From Halomonas eurihalina (GTDB taxonomy: Bacteria > Pseudomonadota > Gammaproteobacteria > Pseudomonadales > Halomonadaceae): 64,000 bases of DNA. The notes under the pieces are model-generated. The model saw only the letters and a program-made list of their open reading frames with translations, was not told where the DNA came from and did not search any database. The position numbers and the translations under genes are program-made. Below, one piece after another: positions 18,347-26,900 of the stretch. Position 1 is the stretch's first letter. Every line of letters starts with the position of its first letter. The stretch covers positions 62,001-126,000 of the forward strand of contig NZ_VTPU01000012.1 of assembly GCF_008274785.1 (NCBI RefSeq), in the 5' to 3' direction.

Positions 18347-20521
18347 ATGACCCAACGCATTACTCGCCATCGCCTTCAAGTGGCCGCCGAGCTGGACCGT
18401 TTCATCAACGAGCAGGCCCTGCCGGGAACCGGTGTCGATCCCGAAGCCTTCTGGGCCGGCGTGGACGCCCTCTTTCATGATCTGACACCGAAGAACCGCG
18501 AATTGCTCGCCGAGCGGGAGCGCCTGCAGGCCGAGCTCGATACCTGGCATCGTGACCAGGCGGGGCCGGTGCGTGACATGGCGGCTTATCGCGCCTTCCT
18601 CGAGAAGATCGGTTATCTGGTCGAGGCACCGGCGAATGTCGAGGTCACCACCACCAACGTGGATCGCGAGATCGCCGTGCAGGCTGGGCCGCAGCTGGTG
18701 GTGCCGGTCAACAATGCCCGTTATGCCCTGAATGCTGCCAATGCGCGCTGGGGCAGCCTGTATGACGCCCTGTATGGCACCGACGTCATCGCCGATACGC
18801 AAGGCGCCGAGCGTGGCGAGAGCTTCAATCCCAAGCGTGCCGAGAAGGTCATCGCCTATGCTCGAGGCGTGCTGGATCGAGCCGCCCCCCTGGCCACCGG
18901 CTCTCATGGCGAGGCGGTCAAGTACGCCCTGCGCGACGGCCATCTCGTCGTTACCCTGGAGGGCGGCCGCGAGACCGGCCTCAAGGAACCCGGCAAGCTG
19001 GTGGGTTTCCAGGGGGAAGCCGAGGCGCCCGATGCGGTTCTGCTGGCCAATCACGACCTGCATCTGGAGATCCAGATCGATGCCGGCCATCCCATCGGCA
19101 AGACCGATCCCGCCGGGGTCAAGGACGTGGTCGTCGAGGCAGCACTGACTTCCATCATGGACTGCGAGGACTCCGTGGCCGCGGTGGACGCCGAAGACAA
19201 GGTCGAGGTCTACGCCAATTGGCTGGGCCTGATGAAGGGCGACCTGGAATCCCAGATCGACAAGGGCGGCAAGACCTACACGCGCCGTCTCAACGACGAT
19301 CGTACCTGGCGCAACCCCGCAGGCGGCGAAGTGACCCTGCCGGGACGCTCATTGCTGTTCGTGCGCAATGTCGGCCATCTCATGACCACGCCGGCGGTAC
19401 TCGATGCCGAAGGCAATGAACTGCCGGAGGGCATCCTCGATGCCGTCGTCACCAGCCTGATCGCCCTGCACGACCTGGCCAAGGGCGAGGGCGAGCCGCG
19501 TAACTCCCGCGAGGGTTCGGTGTACATCGTCAAGCCCAAGATGCATGGCCCGAAGGAAGTCGCCTTCGCCGATACGCTCTTCGAGCGCGTCGAGGACCTG
19601 CTGGGCATGACCCGCGACACCCTGAAGATGGGCATCATGGACGAGGAGCGTCGGACCTCGGTGAACCTCAAGGCATGTATTGCCGAGGCCACTTCGCGCG
19701 TGGTGTTCATCAATACCGGCTTCCTCGACCGTACCGGCGACGAGATGCACTCCGCCATGGAAGCCGGCCCGATGATCCGCAAGGGTGATATGAAGAACAG
19801 TGCCTGGATCGGTGCCTACGAGCGAAGCAACGTCCAGACCGGCCTGGCCTGCGGGCTGCGGGGCCATGCCCAGATCGGCAAGGGCATGTGGGCCATGCCG
19901 GATCTGATGGCGGCGATGCTCGAGCAGAAGATCGGCCATCCCAAGGCCGGCGCCAATACTGCCTGGGTGCCATCTCCCACGGCGGCCACCCTGCACGCGC
20001 TGCATTATCACCAGGTCAGCGTGGCCGAGGTGCAGCGCGAGCTCGAGACCCAGGGGGTACCCGATTGCCTGGACGAACTGCTGACTGTGCCGGTGGCCGA
20101 GCGCCCGGACTGGAGCGACGACGAGATTCAGCAGGAGCTCGACAACAACTGCCAGGGGATCCTCGGCTATGTGGTGCGCTGGGTCGAGCATGGCGTGGGG
20201 TGCTCGAAGGTGCCGGACATCCATGACGTCGGCTTGATGGAAGACCGCGCGACCCTGCGGATCTCCAGTCAGCACGTGGCTAACTGGTTGCACCATGGCG
20301 TGGTGGACGAGGCCCGGGTGCGGGATACCCTGGAGCGCATGGCCAAGGTCGTCGACGAGCAGAACGCCGGAGATCCGGAGTATACGGCGATGAGCGCCGA
20401 CTTCTCGGCCTCCCATGCCTTCCAGGCCGCCTCTGATCTGATCTTCAAGGGGCTCGAGCAGCCTGCGGGCTACACCGAGCCGCTGCTGCACCACTGGCGC
20501 GCCGTTCACAAGGAAGCTTGA
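18347..20521 (+). CDS. glcB: Malate synthase G
   Basis: A 724-residue, full-length isoform G enzyme that condenses glyoxylate with acetyl-CoA to malate. Family signatures are visible: the start [12 protein letters not shown], the [23 protein letters not shown] region, [35 protein letters not shown], and [14 protein letters not shown]. The ATG follows AAGGAGAACGACCC. The gene is monocistronic; isocitrate lyase is not in the window. It is used for growth on acetate, glycolate or C2 units. An IclR-like operator lies upstream. Confidence 0.97.
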   Translation: MTQRITRHRLQVAAELDRFINEQALPGTGVDPEAFWAGVDALFHDLTPKNRELLAERERLQAELDTWHRDQAGPVRDMAAYRAFLEKIGYLVEAPANVEVTTTNVDREIAVQAGPQLVVPVNNARYALNAANARWGSLYDALYGTDVIADTQGAERGESFNPKRAEKVIAYARGVLDRAAPLATGSHGEAVKYALRDGHLVVTLEGGRETGLKEPGKLVGFQGEAEAPDAVLLANHDLHLEIQIDAGHPIGKTDPAGVKDVVVEAALTSIMDCEDSVAAVDAEDKVEVYANWLGLMKGDLESQIDKGGKTYTRRLNDDRTWRNPAGGEVTLPGRSLLFVRNVGHLMTTPAVLDAEGNELPEGILDAVVTSLIALHDLAKGEGEPRNSREGSVYIVKPKMHGPKEVAFADTLFERVEDLLGMTRDTLKMGIMDEERRTSVNLKACIAEATSRVVFINTGFLDRTGDEMHSAMEAGPMIRKGDMKNSAWIGAYERSNVQTGLACGLRGHAQIGKGMWAMPDLMAAMLEQKIGHPKAGANTAWVPSPTAATLHALHYHQVSVAEVQRELETQGVPDCLDELLTVPVAERPDWSDDEIQQELDNNCQGILGYVVRWVEHGVGCSKVPDIHDVGLMEDRATLRISSQHVANWLHHGVVDEARVRDTLERMAKVVDEQNAGDPEYTAMSADFSASHAFQAASDLIFKGLEQPAGYTEPLLHHWRAVHKEA

Positions 20522-20591
20522 TCGGCGGCGGGCGGCGGCCTGCTGGGCTATCTTGGGGCAATGTCCGATCAATAGCCGCAGGGAGAGCCCC

Positions 20592-21005
20592 ATGACCGTG
20601 ATGACCGCCGCCGCCATCGAGGAGTTTCTCGACGAGGTCTTTCCGCAACGAGCCGGCACCATCGAAGGCGTCGACGAGATGTGTGCCACCATGAGTTTGG
20701 CCATCGAGGACGAGCACCTGCGGCCCGGAGCCTGTGTCTCCGGGCCGACCATGATGGGGCTGGCCGATGTCTGCCTCTATGTGGCGATCCTGGCGCAGAT
20801 CGGCCCGGAGCCGATGGCGGTCACCAGTGATCTGCATTGCCGCTTCCTGCGGCGGGCTCGGGGCGACCGCGATCTCATCGCCAATGCACGACTCGTCAAG
20901 CTGGGCAGCCGCCTGGCCGTCGGCGAGGTGCAGCTGTTTTCCGCCGGCGACGACGCGCCGGTGGCACTGGTGACCGCGACCTATGCTCTGCCCGATAGCG
21001 ACTGA
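20592..21005 (+). CDS. PaaI-type hotdog thioesterase
   Basis: A 137-residue hotdog-fold protein of the PaaI/YbgC-like acyl-CoA thioesterase group. ACVSGPTMMGLADVCLYVA places the conserved Gly-x-x-x-x-x-x-Asp helix, followed by the strand TSDLHCRFLRRARG. The preferred start is the ATG after GGGAGAG; an in-frame ATG 39 nt upstream has no ribosome site. It follows glcB by 70 bp and could be co-transcribed with it. The substrate is unknown. Confidence 0.82.
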   Translation: MTVMTAAAIEEFLDEVFPQRAGTIEGVDEMCATMSLAIEDEHLRPGACVSGPTMMGLADVCLYVAILAQIGPEPMAVTSDLHCRFLRRARGDRDLIANARLVKLGSRLAVGEVQLFSAGDDAPVALVTATYALPDSD

Positions 21006-21021
21006 AGCTTTCTGCTTGGCA

Positions 21022-21405
21022 TCATGCGCCCGGGCGAGCCCGTAGCACGACGCCGGCCAGGGCTAGCCATCCCAGGATCAGCAGCAGGCCACCCAGCGGA
21101 GTGATCGGCCCGAGCCAGCTCTGGCCGGAGAGTGTCAGGCCGTACAGCGACCCGCAGAACAGCAGCATGCCGCCCGCCCAGAGGGCCAGTACCAGGCGCT
21201 GGCCGGGCAGTGGCACGGCCGCGCGCCAGGCCAGCACGCCGAGCATCGCCAGGGTGTGCCAGGCCTGATAGCGTACGCCGGTCTCGAAGGCGGCCATCGC
21301 GCGCGGTGTCAGTTCGTTCGCCAGGACGTGGGCGCCGAAGGCGCCGAACACCACCATCAGGGCGCCGGACAGCGCCGTCATCAACCACCAGGGTCGGTCG
21401 TGCAT
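21022..21405 (-). CDS. DUF423 membrane protein (YgdD family)
   Basis: A 127-residue protein with four hydrophobic segments. The family signature FGAFGAHVL lies in the first loop, followed by FETGVRYQAWHTLAML and GSLYGLTL. DUF423 proteins are small inner-membrane proteins of unknown role. It converges with the thioesterase gene (16 bp gap), and its start faces thiS. Confidence 0.88.
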   Translation of the reverse strand: MHDRPWWLMTALSGALMVVFGAFGAHVLANELTPRAMAAFETGVRYQAWHTLAMLGVLAWRAAVPLPGQRLVLALWAGGMLLFCGSLYGLTLSGQSWLGPITPLGGLLLILGWLALAGVVLRARPGA

Positions 21406-21506
21406 CGTGGATCCTCCATCGGTGACGCGCTTACCGTACCCGCCGCGCGACTGAGGCGCTACAATAGTGCCCCGCGAAAGCCACCGACGAGATGCAAGAG
21501 GGTGCC

Positions 21507-21707
21507 ATGCAGATTCATCTCAATGGCGAAGCAAAACATCTGGACAGCGAGATTTCGGTCGCGCAACTGGTCGAGACCCTCGGCCTGACCGGCCGGCGCA
21601 TCGCCGTGGAGGTCAACGAGGAGATCGTGCCGAAGAGCGTCCATGGTGATACGTGCCTGGCCGATGGGGATCGGGTGGAGATTGTTCATGCGATCGGCGG
21701 CGGCTAG
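21507..21707 (+). CDS. thiS: Sulfur carrier protein ThiS
   Basis: A 66-residue ubiquitin-fold protein ending in the required Gly-Gly (HAIGGG), which is adenylated by ThiF and then thiocarboxylated to carry sulfur for the thiazole ring of thiamin. The internal EVNEEIVPKS and DGDRVEIVHAIGGG are family hallmarks. An in-frame ATG 15 nt earlier exists, but AGAGGG is well placed for the ATG at 21507. It pairs with thiG downstream, though the two are 174 bp apart because of a repeat array. No thi-box riboswitch was recognised upstream. Confidence 0.93.
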   Translation: MQIHLNGEAKHLDSEISVAQLVETLGLTGRRIAVEVNEEIVPKSVHGDTCLADGDRVEIVHAIGGG

Positions 21708-21728
21708 GCCTGTCGGGGAAGTGCCTGC

Positions 21729-21785
21729 GCTCGGTTAATACGGCGTTAAAAATTGTCTCCCCTTCGCTCGCCATACAAATCAGCG
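21729..21785. repeat. Dispersed intergenic repeat, copy 2
   Basis: Contains GCTCGGTTAATACGGCGTT and AAAAATTG followed by CTTCGCTCGCC, related to the sequence after comM (around 16593). It occupies the first half of the thiS-thiG gap and directly adjoins the tandem array. Confidence 0.5.
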
Positions 21786-21790
21786 CTTTT

Positions 21791-21868
21791 CCCTGAGCCA
21801 TAGTTTCCCTGAGCCATAGCTTCCCTGAGCCATAGCTTCCCTGAGCCATAGTTTTCCTTGAGCCATAG
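21791..21868. repeat. Five tandem copies of a 16-bp unit between thiS and thiG
   Basis: The 13-mer CCCTGAGCCATAG recurs at 21791, 21807, 21823 and 21839 and, with one change (CCTTGAGCCATAG), at 21856. The copies are separated by TTT, CTT, CTT and TTTT, giving a period of 16, 16, 16 and 17. The last copy runs into AGGAG at 21867-21871, so it supplies part of the thiG ribosome-binding site. No spacers or cas genes are present; this is a minisatellite rather than a CRISPR array. Confidence 0.95.
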
Positions 21869-21881
21869 GAGAAATACACGC

Positions 21882-22679
21882 ATGACCGATTCCATTCAGG
21901 ATGCGCCGCTGCGGGTCGCCGGCCGTGAATTCAGTTCGCGGTTGCTGGTGGGTACCGGCAAGTATCGCGATTTCGATGAGGCCGGCGCGGCGATCGCTGC
22001 CAGCGGGGCTGAGGTGGTGACCTTCGCGGTCCGGCGCACTAACCTGGGGCAGGATGCGTCGGCGCCCAATCTGCTCGATGTGGTGTCCCCGGAGCGTTAT
22101 ACCCTGCTGCCCAATACCGCCGGCTGTTTCACCGCCAAGGACGCGGTGCGTACCTGCCGTCTGGCTCGGGAGCTGCTGGATGGCCACAACCTGGTCAAGC
22201 TCGAGGTGCTGGGTGACGAGTCGACCCTCTATCCCAATGTCGTGGAGACCCTGTCCGCCGCCGAGACGCTGGTCAACGACGGCTTCGATGTCATGGTGTA
22301 CACCAGCGACGACCCCATCGTCGCCCGTGAACTCGAGCGCCTGGGCTGCTGTGCGGTGATGCCGCTCGGTTCGCTGATCGGCTCCGGCCATGGCATCCAG
22401 AACCCTTACAACACTCGCCTGATCATCGAACAGGCCAGCGTGCCGGTCCTGATCGACGCCGGCATCGGCACTGCCTCCGAGGCTGCTCAGGCCATGGAGC
22501 TGGGCTGTGACGGTGTGCTGATGAATTCCGCCATTGCCCATGCCCGGCAGCCGGTGCTGATGGCCAGTGCCATGCGACAGGCGGTGAGCGCCGGGCGCGA
22601 GGCCTTCCTGGCCGGCCGCATGCCGCGTCGCCAGGAGGCCGAGGCGTCTTCGCCGATGAGTGGCCGCATCAACGCCTGA
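21882..22679 (+). CDS. thiG: Thiazole synthase ThiG
   Basis: A 265-residue TIM-barrel enzyme that builds the thiazole phosphate of thiamin from DXP, dehydroglycine/iminoglycine and ThiS-thiocarboxylate. The signature [11 protein letters not shown] opens the protein. The Schiff-base lysine lies in [10 protein letters not shown], and the phosphate-binding end is [31 protein letters not shown]. The chosen ATG has AGGAG ten nt upstream; an in-frame upstream ATG lies inside the tandem repeat. It forms the common thiS-thiG-trmB order. Confidence 0.96.
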   Translation: MTDSIQDAPLRVAGREFSSRLLVGTGKYRDFDEAGAAIAASGAEVVTFAVRRTNLGQDASAPNLLDVVSPERYTLLPNTAGCFTAKDAVRTCRLARELLDGHNLVKLEVLGDESTLYPNVVETLSAAETLVNDGFDVMVYTSDDPIVARELERLGCCAVMPLGSLIGSGHGIQNPYNTRLIIEQASVPVLIDAGIGTASEAAQAMELGCDGVLMNSAIAHARQPVLMASAMRQAVSAGREAFLAGRMPRRQEAEASSPMSGRINA

Positions 22680-22763
22680 CCGCTGCCGCTTGCCCGTGCC
22701 GGCGTTGCCGGAGGGGTTTTCCGATAACGTTTTTCGACCCAGTGACCCGATAGTGAACCGCGC

Positions 22764-23495
22764 ATGAACGAACCCGATACCACCGGTCCCGAGAGCCCGG
22801 ACGCCCCGCTGCATCGTCGCGGCATCAAGAGTTATGTGCTGCGTGCCGGTCGTATGACCGTTGCCCAGACCCGCGGCCTCGAGGAGGTCTGGCCACGCCT
22901 GGGCATGACGCTCGATGCGGGGCGCCAGGATCTGGATGCCTTGTTCGGGCGCCGGGCGCCGCGTGTGGTGGAGGTCGGTTTCGGCATGGGCGCGTCGCTG
23001 ATCGAACAGGCCGAATCGCATCCCGACACCGACTTCATCGGTATTGAGGTGCATGCCCCCGGTGTCGGCAAGTTGCTCGACGAGGCCGACAAGCGCGGCC
23101 TCACCAATCTGCGGGTCTATCGCGAGGATGCCCTGGCGGTGCTCGAACGCTGCTTGCCCGAGTCCAGCCTGGACACCGTCCAGCTCTTCTTTCCCGACCC
23201 TTGGCCGAAGAAGAAGCACCACAAGCGGCGCATCGTCCAACCGGCCTTCGTCGAGCTGGTGCGCACCCGCCTCAAGCCGGGCGGTACCCTGCACATGGCC
23301 ACCGACTGGGAAGCCTACGCGGAGTGGATGGCCGAGGTGATGGCGGAGGCGCCAGGCTATGCCAATACCGCTGATGCGGACACCGCGCCCTATGTGCCGC
23401 GCCCTGCTTATCGGCCGCTCACCAAGTTCGAGGCCCGCGGGGAGCGCTTGGGACATGGTGTCTGGGATCTGATTCACTGTCGCGACGACGGCTGA
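22764..23495 (+). CDS. trmB: tRNA (guanine-N7-)-methyltransferase TrmB
   Basis: A 243-residue SAM-dependent methyltransferase that makes m7G46 in tRNA variable loops. The SAM site is [11 protein letters not shown], followed by [15 protein letters not shown], and the catalytic/tRNA-binding region is [20 protein letters not shown]-terminal [17 protein letters not shown] is also typical. It follows thiG by 84 bp. Its last 77 bp overlap, in antisense, the end of the convergent EamA gene. Confidence 0.96.
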   Translation: MNEPDTTGPESPDAPLHRRGIKSYVLRAGRMTVAQTRGLEEVWPRLGMTLDAGRQDLDALFGRRAPRVVEVGFGMGASLIEQAESHPDTDFIGIEVHAPGVGKLLDEADKRGLTNLRVYREDALAVLERCLPESSLDTVQLFFPDPWPKKKHHKRRIVQPAFVELVRTRLKPGGTLHMATDWEAYAEWMAEVMAEAPGYANTADADTAPYVPRPAYRPLTKFEARGERLGHGVWDLIHCRDDG

Positions 23496-24546
23496 CGCCA
23501 CTGCGGTCGAGGGTCGATGCCGGGGCGGTAGGCCGAATGGCAGGCCGCCCGCTCCGGCGACCGGCCGGGCTCGCCGTGTCGCCATGTCCTCCCGCGCCAC
23601 GCCCCCGCTGGCGGCCGGCATACAGGGCAGCGCTGGCGCCGATGAGCCCGAGCAGCATGCCGGCGGCCCCCTGCGTGCCCGGAAGCTCGCCAAACATCAG
23701 CGCCGTCCAGGCGAGCGTCACTGCTGGTGTCAGCGCGATCAAGCCAGCACTGTGTCCCACGCCGAAGCGCCGCAGGCTCTCCACGAAGAAACCGTAACCG
23801 CCGAAGGTGGCTAGTACGATCAGCCAGGCCAGGGCCGTCAGGGTGTCCAGGCTCGGTGCCGGTGGCGCCAGGGAGCTGCCCATGCCCAGGGCGGCGAGGA
23901 AGAAGACGCCGGTGGCGGCCGTCAGTTGCGCCGTCAGGCGAGCTTCCAGCGGTAGCGCCACCGGTTGCCGCGCCGTGAGAGCGCTGCCCAGGGTCACGCA
24001 GGCCACGGCCAGCAACGGCATGCCGTAAGCCCAGAGCGGTGCGCCGCCGACGCCTTGCAGGTCATCCATCACGCTCAGTGCGGCGCCCAGGGTCGCCACC
24101 GTCATACCCAGCCACTGCAAGGGGCGAGTGTGTTCGCCGAGCCAGCTACTGGCCAAGGTGATGGCGGCCAGTGGTTGCAGGGCGCCGATCAATGCCGCCA
24201 CCTCGGCGCTGACGCCCGCCTTGACCGCCAGCAGCATGGTCAGCAAGTAACCACCCACGGTCAGGCTGCCGACCAGTGCCTCGTGCGCCAGTGCCCGGCG
24301 ATTCAGACCGCGCTCGGTGCGCCGGCGGGATCGCCACCACCACCAGCCCCCCGCCAGCAGCGTGGCCAGGGCGAAGCGCCAGGCATAGAGCGCCAGGACC
24401 GGCGTGTCGATGGCGACCGCCAGCCGGCTGCCCACGAAGCCACTGCTCCAGCACACCACGAAACCGACGGCCACGGCCAGGCCGCCCAGGCCCGGTGAAA
24501 AGCGTGATGGCGCGATATGTCGAAGTCGATGTGTGGTGCCCGTCAT
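23419..24546 (-). CDS. EamA/DMT-family transporter with a C-terminal tail overlapping trmB
   Basis: A 375-residue member of the drug/metabolite transporter superfamily with ten hydrophobic segments in two EamA repeats ([15 protein letters not shown] opening the first, [10 protein letters not shown] in the middle, and [22 protein letters not shown] closing the second). These proteins usually export amino acids or metabolites. The membrane part ends about 60 residues before the stop. The remaining Arg/Ser/Pro-rich tail has no hydrophobic segment, runs into trmB and overlaps it by 77 bp, which is unusual. The ATG is preceded by GGAGG. It diverges from a LysR gene that probably regulates it. Confidence 0.85.
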   Translation of the reverse strand: MTGTTHRLRHIAPSRFSPGLGGLAVAVGFVVCWSSGFVGSRLAVAIDTPVLALYAWRFALATLLAGGWWWWRSRRRTERGLNRRALAHEALVGSLTVGGYLLTMLLAVKAGVSAEVAALIGALQPLAAITLASSWLGEHTRPLQWLGMTVATLGAALSVMDDLQGVGGAPLWAYGMPLLAVACVTLGSALTARQPVALPLEARLTAQLTAATGVFFLAALGMGSSLAPPAPSLDTLTALAWLIVLATFGGYGFFVESLRRFGVGHSAGLIALTPAVTLAWTALMFGELPGTQGAAGMLLGLIGASAALYAGRQRGRGAGGHGDTASPAGRRSGRPAIRPTAPASTLDRSGVSRRRDSESDPRHHVPSAPRGPRTW

Positions 24547-24577
24547 GATACCTCCGGACTTGGCGCCTGGGGTGGTT

Positions 24578-24630
24578 GATCTGGATAGCTGATCTGGATA
24601 GCTGGCCTGAATCTCTGGTCTGGATAGACT
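24578..24630. repeat. Four tandem 13-bp units in the EamA/LysR intergenic region
   Basis: GATCTGGATAGCT occurs twice exactly (24578-24590 and 24591-24603). A diverged copy follows (24604-24616, GGCCTGAATCTCT), then GGTCTGGATAGACT (24617-24630). The array lies 31 bp upstream of the EamA start codon, so it is in that gene's leader or promoter. Confidence 0.9.
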
Positions 24631-24645
24631 GACGGGTCTAAAGTG

Positions 24646-24660
24646 TTTCGTGAATCGAAA
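24646..24660. promoter_or_regulatory. Palindrome in the divergent EamA/LysR promoter, likely LysR site
   Basis: TTTCG-N5-CGAAA is a perfect inverted repeat compatible with the LysR-type T-N11-A pattern. It lies between the divergent EamA and LysR genes. A GTG that would extend the LysR protein by 11 residues falls within it, which favours the downstream ATG (24683) as the true start. Confidence 0.45.
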
Positions 24661-24682
24661 CTTATTGGACCGAGCATTCAAT

Positions 24683-25567
24683 ATGGCTGAAGTCTTGTCG
24701 GACTCACTGGATCTCGAGGCGCTGCGCAGCTTTGTGACGGTCGCACGGTTGGGCACCCTGGCGGCGGCGGCCGAGCAACGCCATCGCACCGTCAGTGCGC
24801 TGAGCATGCAGATCAAGCGGCTGGAGGCGCGGCTGGATACCACGCTGCTGATCCGCGGTGCGCGGGGCGTCACACCGACGCCCAATGGCGAGGCCTTGCT
24901 GGGCGAAGCGCGGGAACTGCTGCGCCGACACGATGGCCTGGTCGCGAGGATCAGTGGGCGTGGGCTGAGCGGGCAGGTGCGTTTCGGCATGCCGGAAGAT
25001 TACGCCAGTCGCCTGGTTGGACGCCTGCTGCCGGATTTCCTGGCACGGCATCCGGACGTGGTGCTGGAGGCGGTCACGGCGCCCAGTGGCGAACTGGCGC
25101 GTCGTCTCGAGCGGGGCGAGCTGTCACTGATCGTGGCCCTCGATCGGCCCCATCGGCTCAGTGGCGGCGAGCCGCTATGGCGCTCCACGCCGGTCTGGGC
25201 CGGGGCACGGGAACTCGTGTTGACGGCCGATCAACCCCTGCCGTTGGCGCTCCACCCCGAGGATTGTCCCTATCGGCAGCTGGGGGTCGAGGCGCTGGGG
25301 GCGATAGATCGTCCCTGGCACGCGGTCTTCACCAGCACCAGTATCCACGCGGTGGAAACCGCGGTGGAGTCGGGCCTGGCGGTGAGCATCCTCGAGCGTG
25401 ATCGTCTGACGCCAGCCATGCGGGAACTGGGCGAAGCGGAAGGCCTGCCGGTGCTGCGAGGCTGCGAGGCGCAGCTTCACTACGGGCGTCAGGTTTCCGC
25501 TACGTCCTGGCCGGCGGTGGAGGCGTTGGGCGAGTTGGTCAAGCGGCAGCTTGGGCAGCGGGAATGA
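24683..25567 (+). CDS. LysR-family transcriptional regulator
   Basis: A 294-residue regulator. The N-terminal winged helix-turn-helix is LDLEALRSFVTVARLGTLAAAAEQRHRTVSALSMQIKRLE, split here as the family's alpha2-alpha3 HTH (residues ~5-60). A C-terminal periplasmic-binding-like effector domain follows (QVRFGMPEDYA through ETAVESGLAVSILE). The ATG is chosen because it puts the family start MxxLDLEALRSF at the usual position. A GTG at 24650 is possible but lies in a palindrome. It is divergent from the EamA exporter, the typical arrangement for a LysR regulator of an amino-acid or metabolite exporter. Confidence 0.88.
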   Translation: MAEVLSDSLDLEALRSFVTVARLGTLAAAAEQRHRTVSALSMQIKRLEARLDTTLLIRGARGVTPTPNGEALLGEARELLRRHDGLVARISGRGLSGQVRFGMPEDYASRLVGRLLPDFLARHPDVVLEAVTAPSGELARRLERGELSLIVALDRPHRLSGGEPLWRSTPVWAGARELVLTADQPLPLALHPEDCPYRQLGVEALGAIDRPWHAVFTSTSIHAVETAVESGLAVSILERDRLTPAMRELGEAEGLPVLRGCEAQLHYGRQVSATSWPAVEALGELVKRQLGQRE

Positions 25568-25605
25568 AGCGTATCGGCAGCGGATGCGAATGAAAGAAGC
25601 GGGGT

Positions 25606-25636
25606 AAAAAAAGAAAGCCGCCCTGGGCGGGGCGGC
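25606..25636 (-). terminator. Intrinsic terminator of the candidate sRNA
   Basis: On the minus strand GCCGCCC-CGCCCA-GGGCGGC (25636-25630 with 25623-25617) is followed by TTTCTTTTTTT (25616-25606). It would also stop read-through from the AEC transporter gene upstream on that strand. In the plus direction it lacks a T-run. Confidence 0.9.
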
Positions 25637-25727
25637 AAAAGACCGTGACTAGCAATGAGGAGGAGAAACCTGGGCAAGAGACTGGCAAGAACCTTGACCA
25701 GGCATGGCGCCTCATCAACGCCATGTT
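25606..25727 (-). ncRNA. Candidate Fur-regulated small RNA (RyhB/PrrF-like class)
   Basis: A transcript of about 122 nt is predicted on the minus strand from near 25727 to the T-run at 25612-25606. It opens with a perfect hairpin, CATGGCG-N9-CGCCATG (25701-25723). A second CCTGG/CCAGG stem follows, then a single-stranded pyrimidine stretch CTCCTCCTCATTGC (25651-25664) that could pair with AGGAG-type ribosome sites. It ends in a 7-bp GC-rich stem and a U-tract. Its promoter overlaps a Fur-box-like sequence. The only overlapping reading frame runs straight through the terminator, so it is not protein coding. It is an independent unit between the ends of a LysR gene and an AEC transporter gene. 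Similarity to known iron sRNAs is in architecture only; no sequence homology was tested. Confidence 0.6.
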
Positions 25728-25732
25728 TGTAG

Positions 25733-25760
25733 AGTAAATCATTCTCATTTGATCCGTCAA
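25733..25760 (-). promoter_or_regulatory. Sigma70-like promoter overlapped by a Fur-box-like sequence
   Basis: On the minus strand the -35 element TTGACG (25760-25755) and the -10 element TTTACT (25738-25733) are 16 bp apart, and the -10 has an upstream TG (extended -10). Between and over them lies TCAAATGAGAATGATTTAC (25752-25734). It agrees with the 19-bp Fur consensus at 12 positions and resembles pseudomonad Fur boxes of the AAATGAGAATGATT type. Fur-Fe binding here would block polymerase. Confidence 0.6.
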
Positions 25761-25804
25761 CGCAAACGAGAATTTTTTTTATTACGTTTCGGAGACGAGC
25801 CCTA

Positions 25805-26719
25805 TCAGCCGACCAGGCGTAGCCAAAGGGGCAGCGAGGCCATGGCGATCAGGGTCTGGCCGGTGATCAGCGCGGCCATCAGTTCGGCATCGCCACCGAG
25901 CTGACGGGCCAGGATGTAAGCGGAAGTGGCGGTGGGCAGGGCGGCGAACAACAGGGCGATATCTCGACTGACCGGATCCAGGCGCAGGACCAGGGCGAAG
26001 CCGAGTACCAAGGTCGGCATCAGGACCAGCTTGGCCAGGTTGGCGGCCCAGACGCCGAGGTCGAGTCGTAGCAGTGCTCGTGGTCGCAGGGCAACGCCGA
26101 CTGCCACCAGGCCGAGCGGCAGGGCGGCCCGACCGAGCAGTTCCACAGCAGGAGCACTCCACCCCGGCAGCCCGATGCCGCTGAGATTCAGGACGATACC
26201 CAGCAGGCAAGCCAGGATCAGGGGATTGCGCGCCAGGGCGGCGAGGCTCGCGCGCATGCCGCCGGTGCCGAGCGTGCCGGCGGCGATGAAGCTGGCGACG
26301 CACAGGACGTTTACGACCGGTACCATCAGGGCTACGGCCACCGCTGCGACGGTGGCACCGGCTTCGCCATGCAAGGCGGCGGCACCGGCCACGCCGACAT
26401 AGGTATTGAAGCGCAGGGCGCCCTGGAATACTGAGGTGAAGGCCGGCGCCGTCAGACCCAACCGGCGGTTCGCGATCCACAGTACCGCGCCGAGCAAGCT
26501 CATGGCACCGAGCAGGACCAGGGCCATGCGGCCTACCGGCACTTGCTGGATATCGGCGCTGGCCAGGGTCGAGACCAGCATGGCGGGGAACAGCAGGAAA
26601 TAGATCAGCTGTTCCATCCGTGGCCAGAAATCTCCCCCCGGCTGGTCGAGACGGCCGAGCAAGGCGCCCAGCAGGATCAACAGAAAGAGAGGGCCCAGAG
26701 CTCCCGCCACGCCTTCCAT
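25805..26719 (-). CDS. AEC-family (auxin efflux carrier-like) transporter
   Basis: A 304-residue membrane protein with about ten hydrophobic segments in two inverted halves. LGPLFLLILLGALLGR starts the first, and LFAALPTATSAYILARQLGGD carries the conserved P-A/T-A-x-x-Y...Q motif of the AEC family in the second. Bacterial members (MdcF/YfdV-like) export or import small carboxylates. The ATG at 26719 is preceded by GAGGAGA. An upstream in-frame ATG would add an unlikely hydrophilic extension. It is a single gene; the substrate is unknown. Confidence 0.88.
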   Translation of the reverse strand: MEGVAGALGPLFLLILLGALLGRLDQPGGDFWPRMEQLIYFLLFPAMLVSTLASADIQQVPVGRMALVLLGAMSLLGAVLWIANRRLGLTAPAFTSVFQGALRFNTYVGVAGAAALHGEAGATVAAVAVALMVPVVNVLCVASFIAAGTLGTGGMRASLAALARNPLILACLLGIVLNLSGIGLPGWSAPAVELLGRAALPLGLVAVGVALRPRALLRLDLGVWAANLAKLVLMPTLVLGFALVLRLDPVSRDIALLFAALPTATSAYILARQLGGDAELMAALITGQTLIAMASLPLWLRLVG

Positions 26720-26900
26720 GACATCTCCTCGTTGGTTCGGGCCCGCGAAAGCCCAGGATGCGTTGGGAAATGGCTTGGATTCGCCTCTTCCAAGGGACTG
26801 TCCCAAGGGGCTATCTTGCCATCATCGGCGGCGTGACTTCATCGCCAAGTTCGAGCGATCGTGATGCGGGTGTGGCGTCGAGTCCGATAAGGAGCAGGTC

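Noticed and set aside
21406..21506. TPP riboswitch upstream of thiS
   Set aside because: No thi-box (CTGAGA...ACCTGATCTGG-like) sequence was found here or before thiD.
21791..21868. CRISPR-like repeat array between thiS and thiG
   Set aside because: Units are only 13 bp with 3-4 bp between them, far too short for spacers, and there are no cas genes. It is a simple tandem repeat.
25539..25760. 73-residue minus-strand ORF over the candidate sRNA
   Set aside because: It begins inside the promoter/Fur-box region, has no ribosome site and reads through the intrinsic terminator at 25606-25636.
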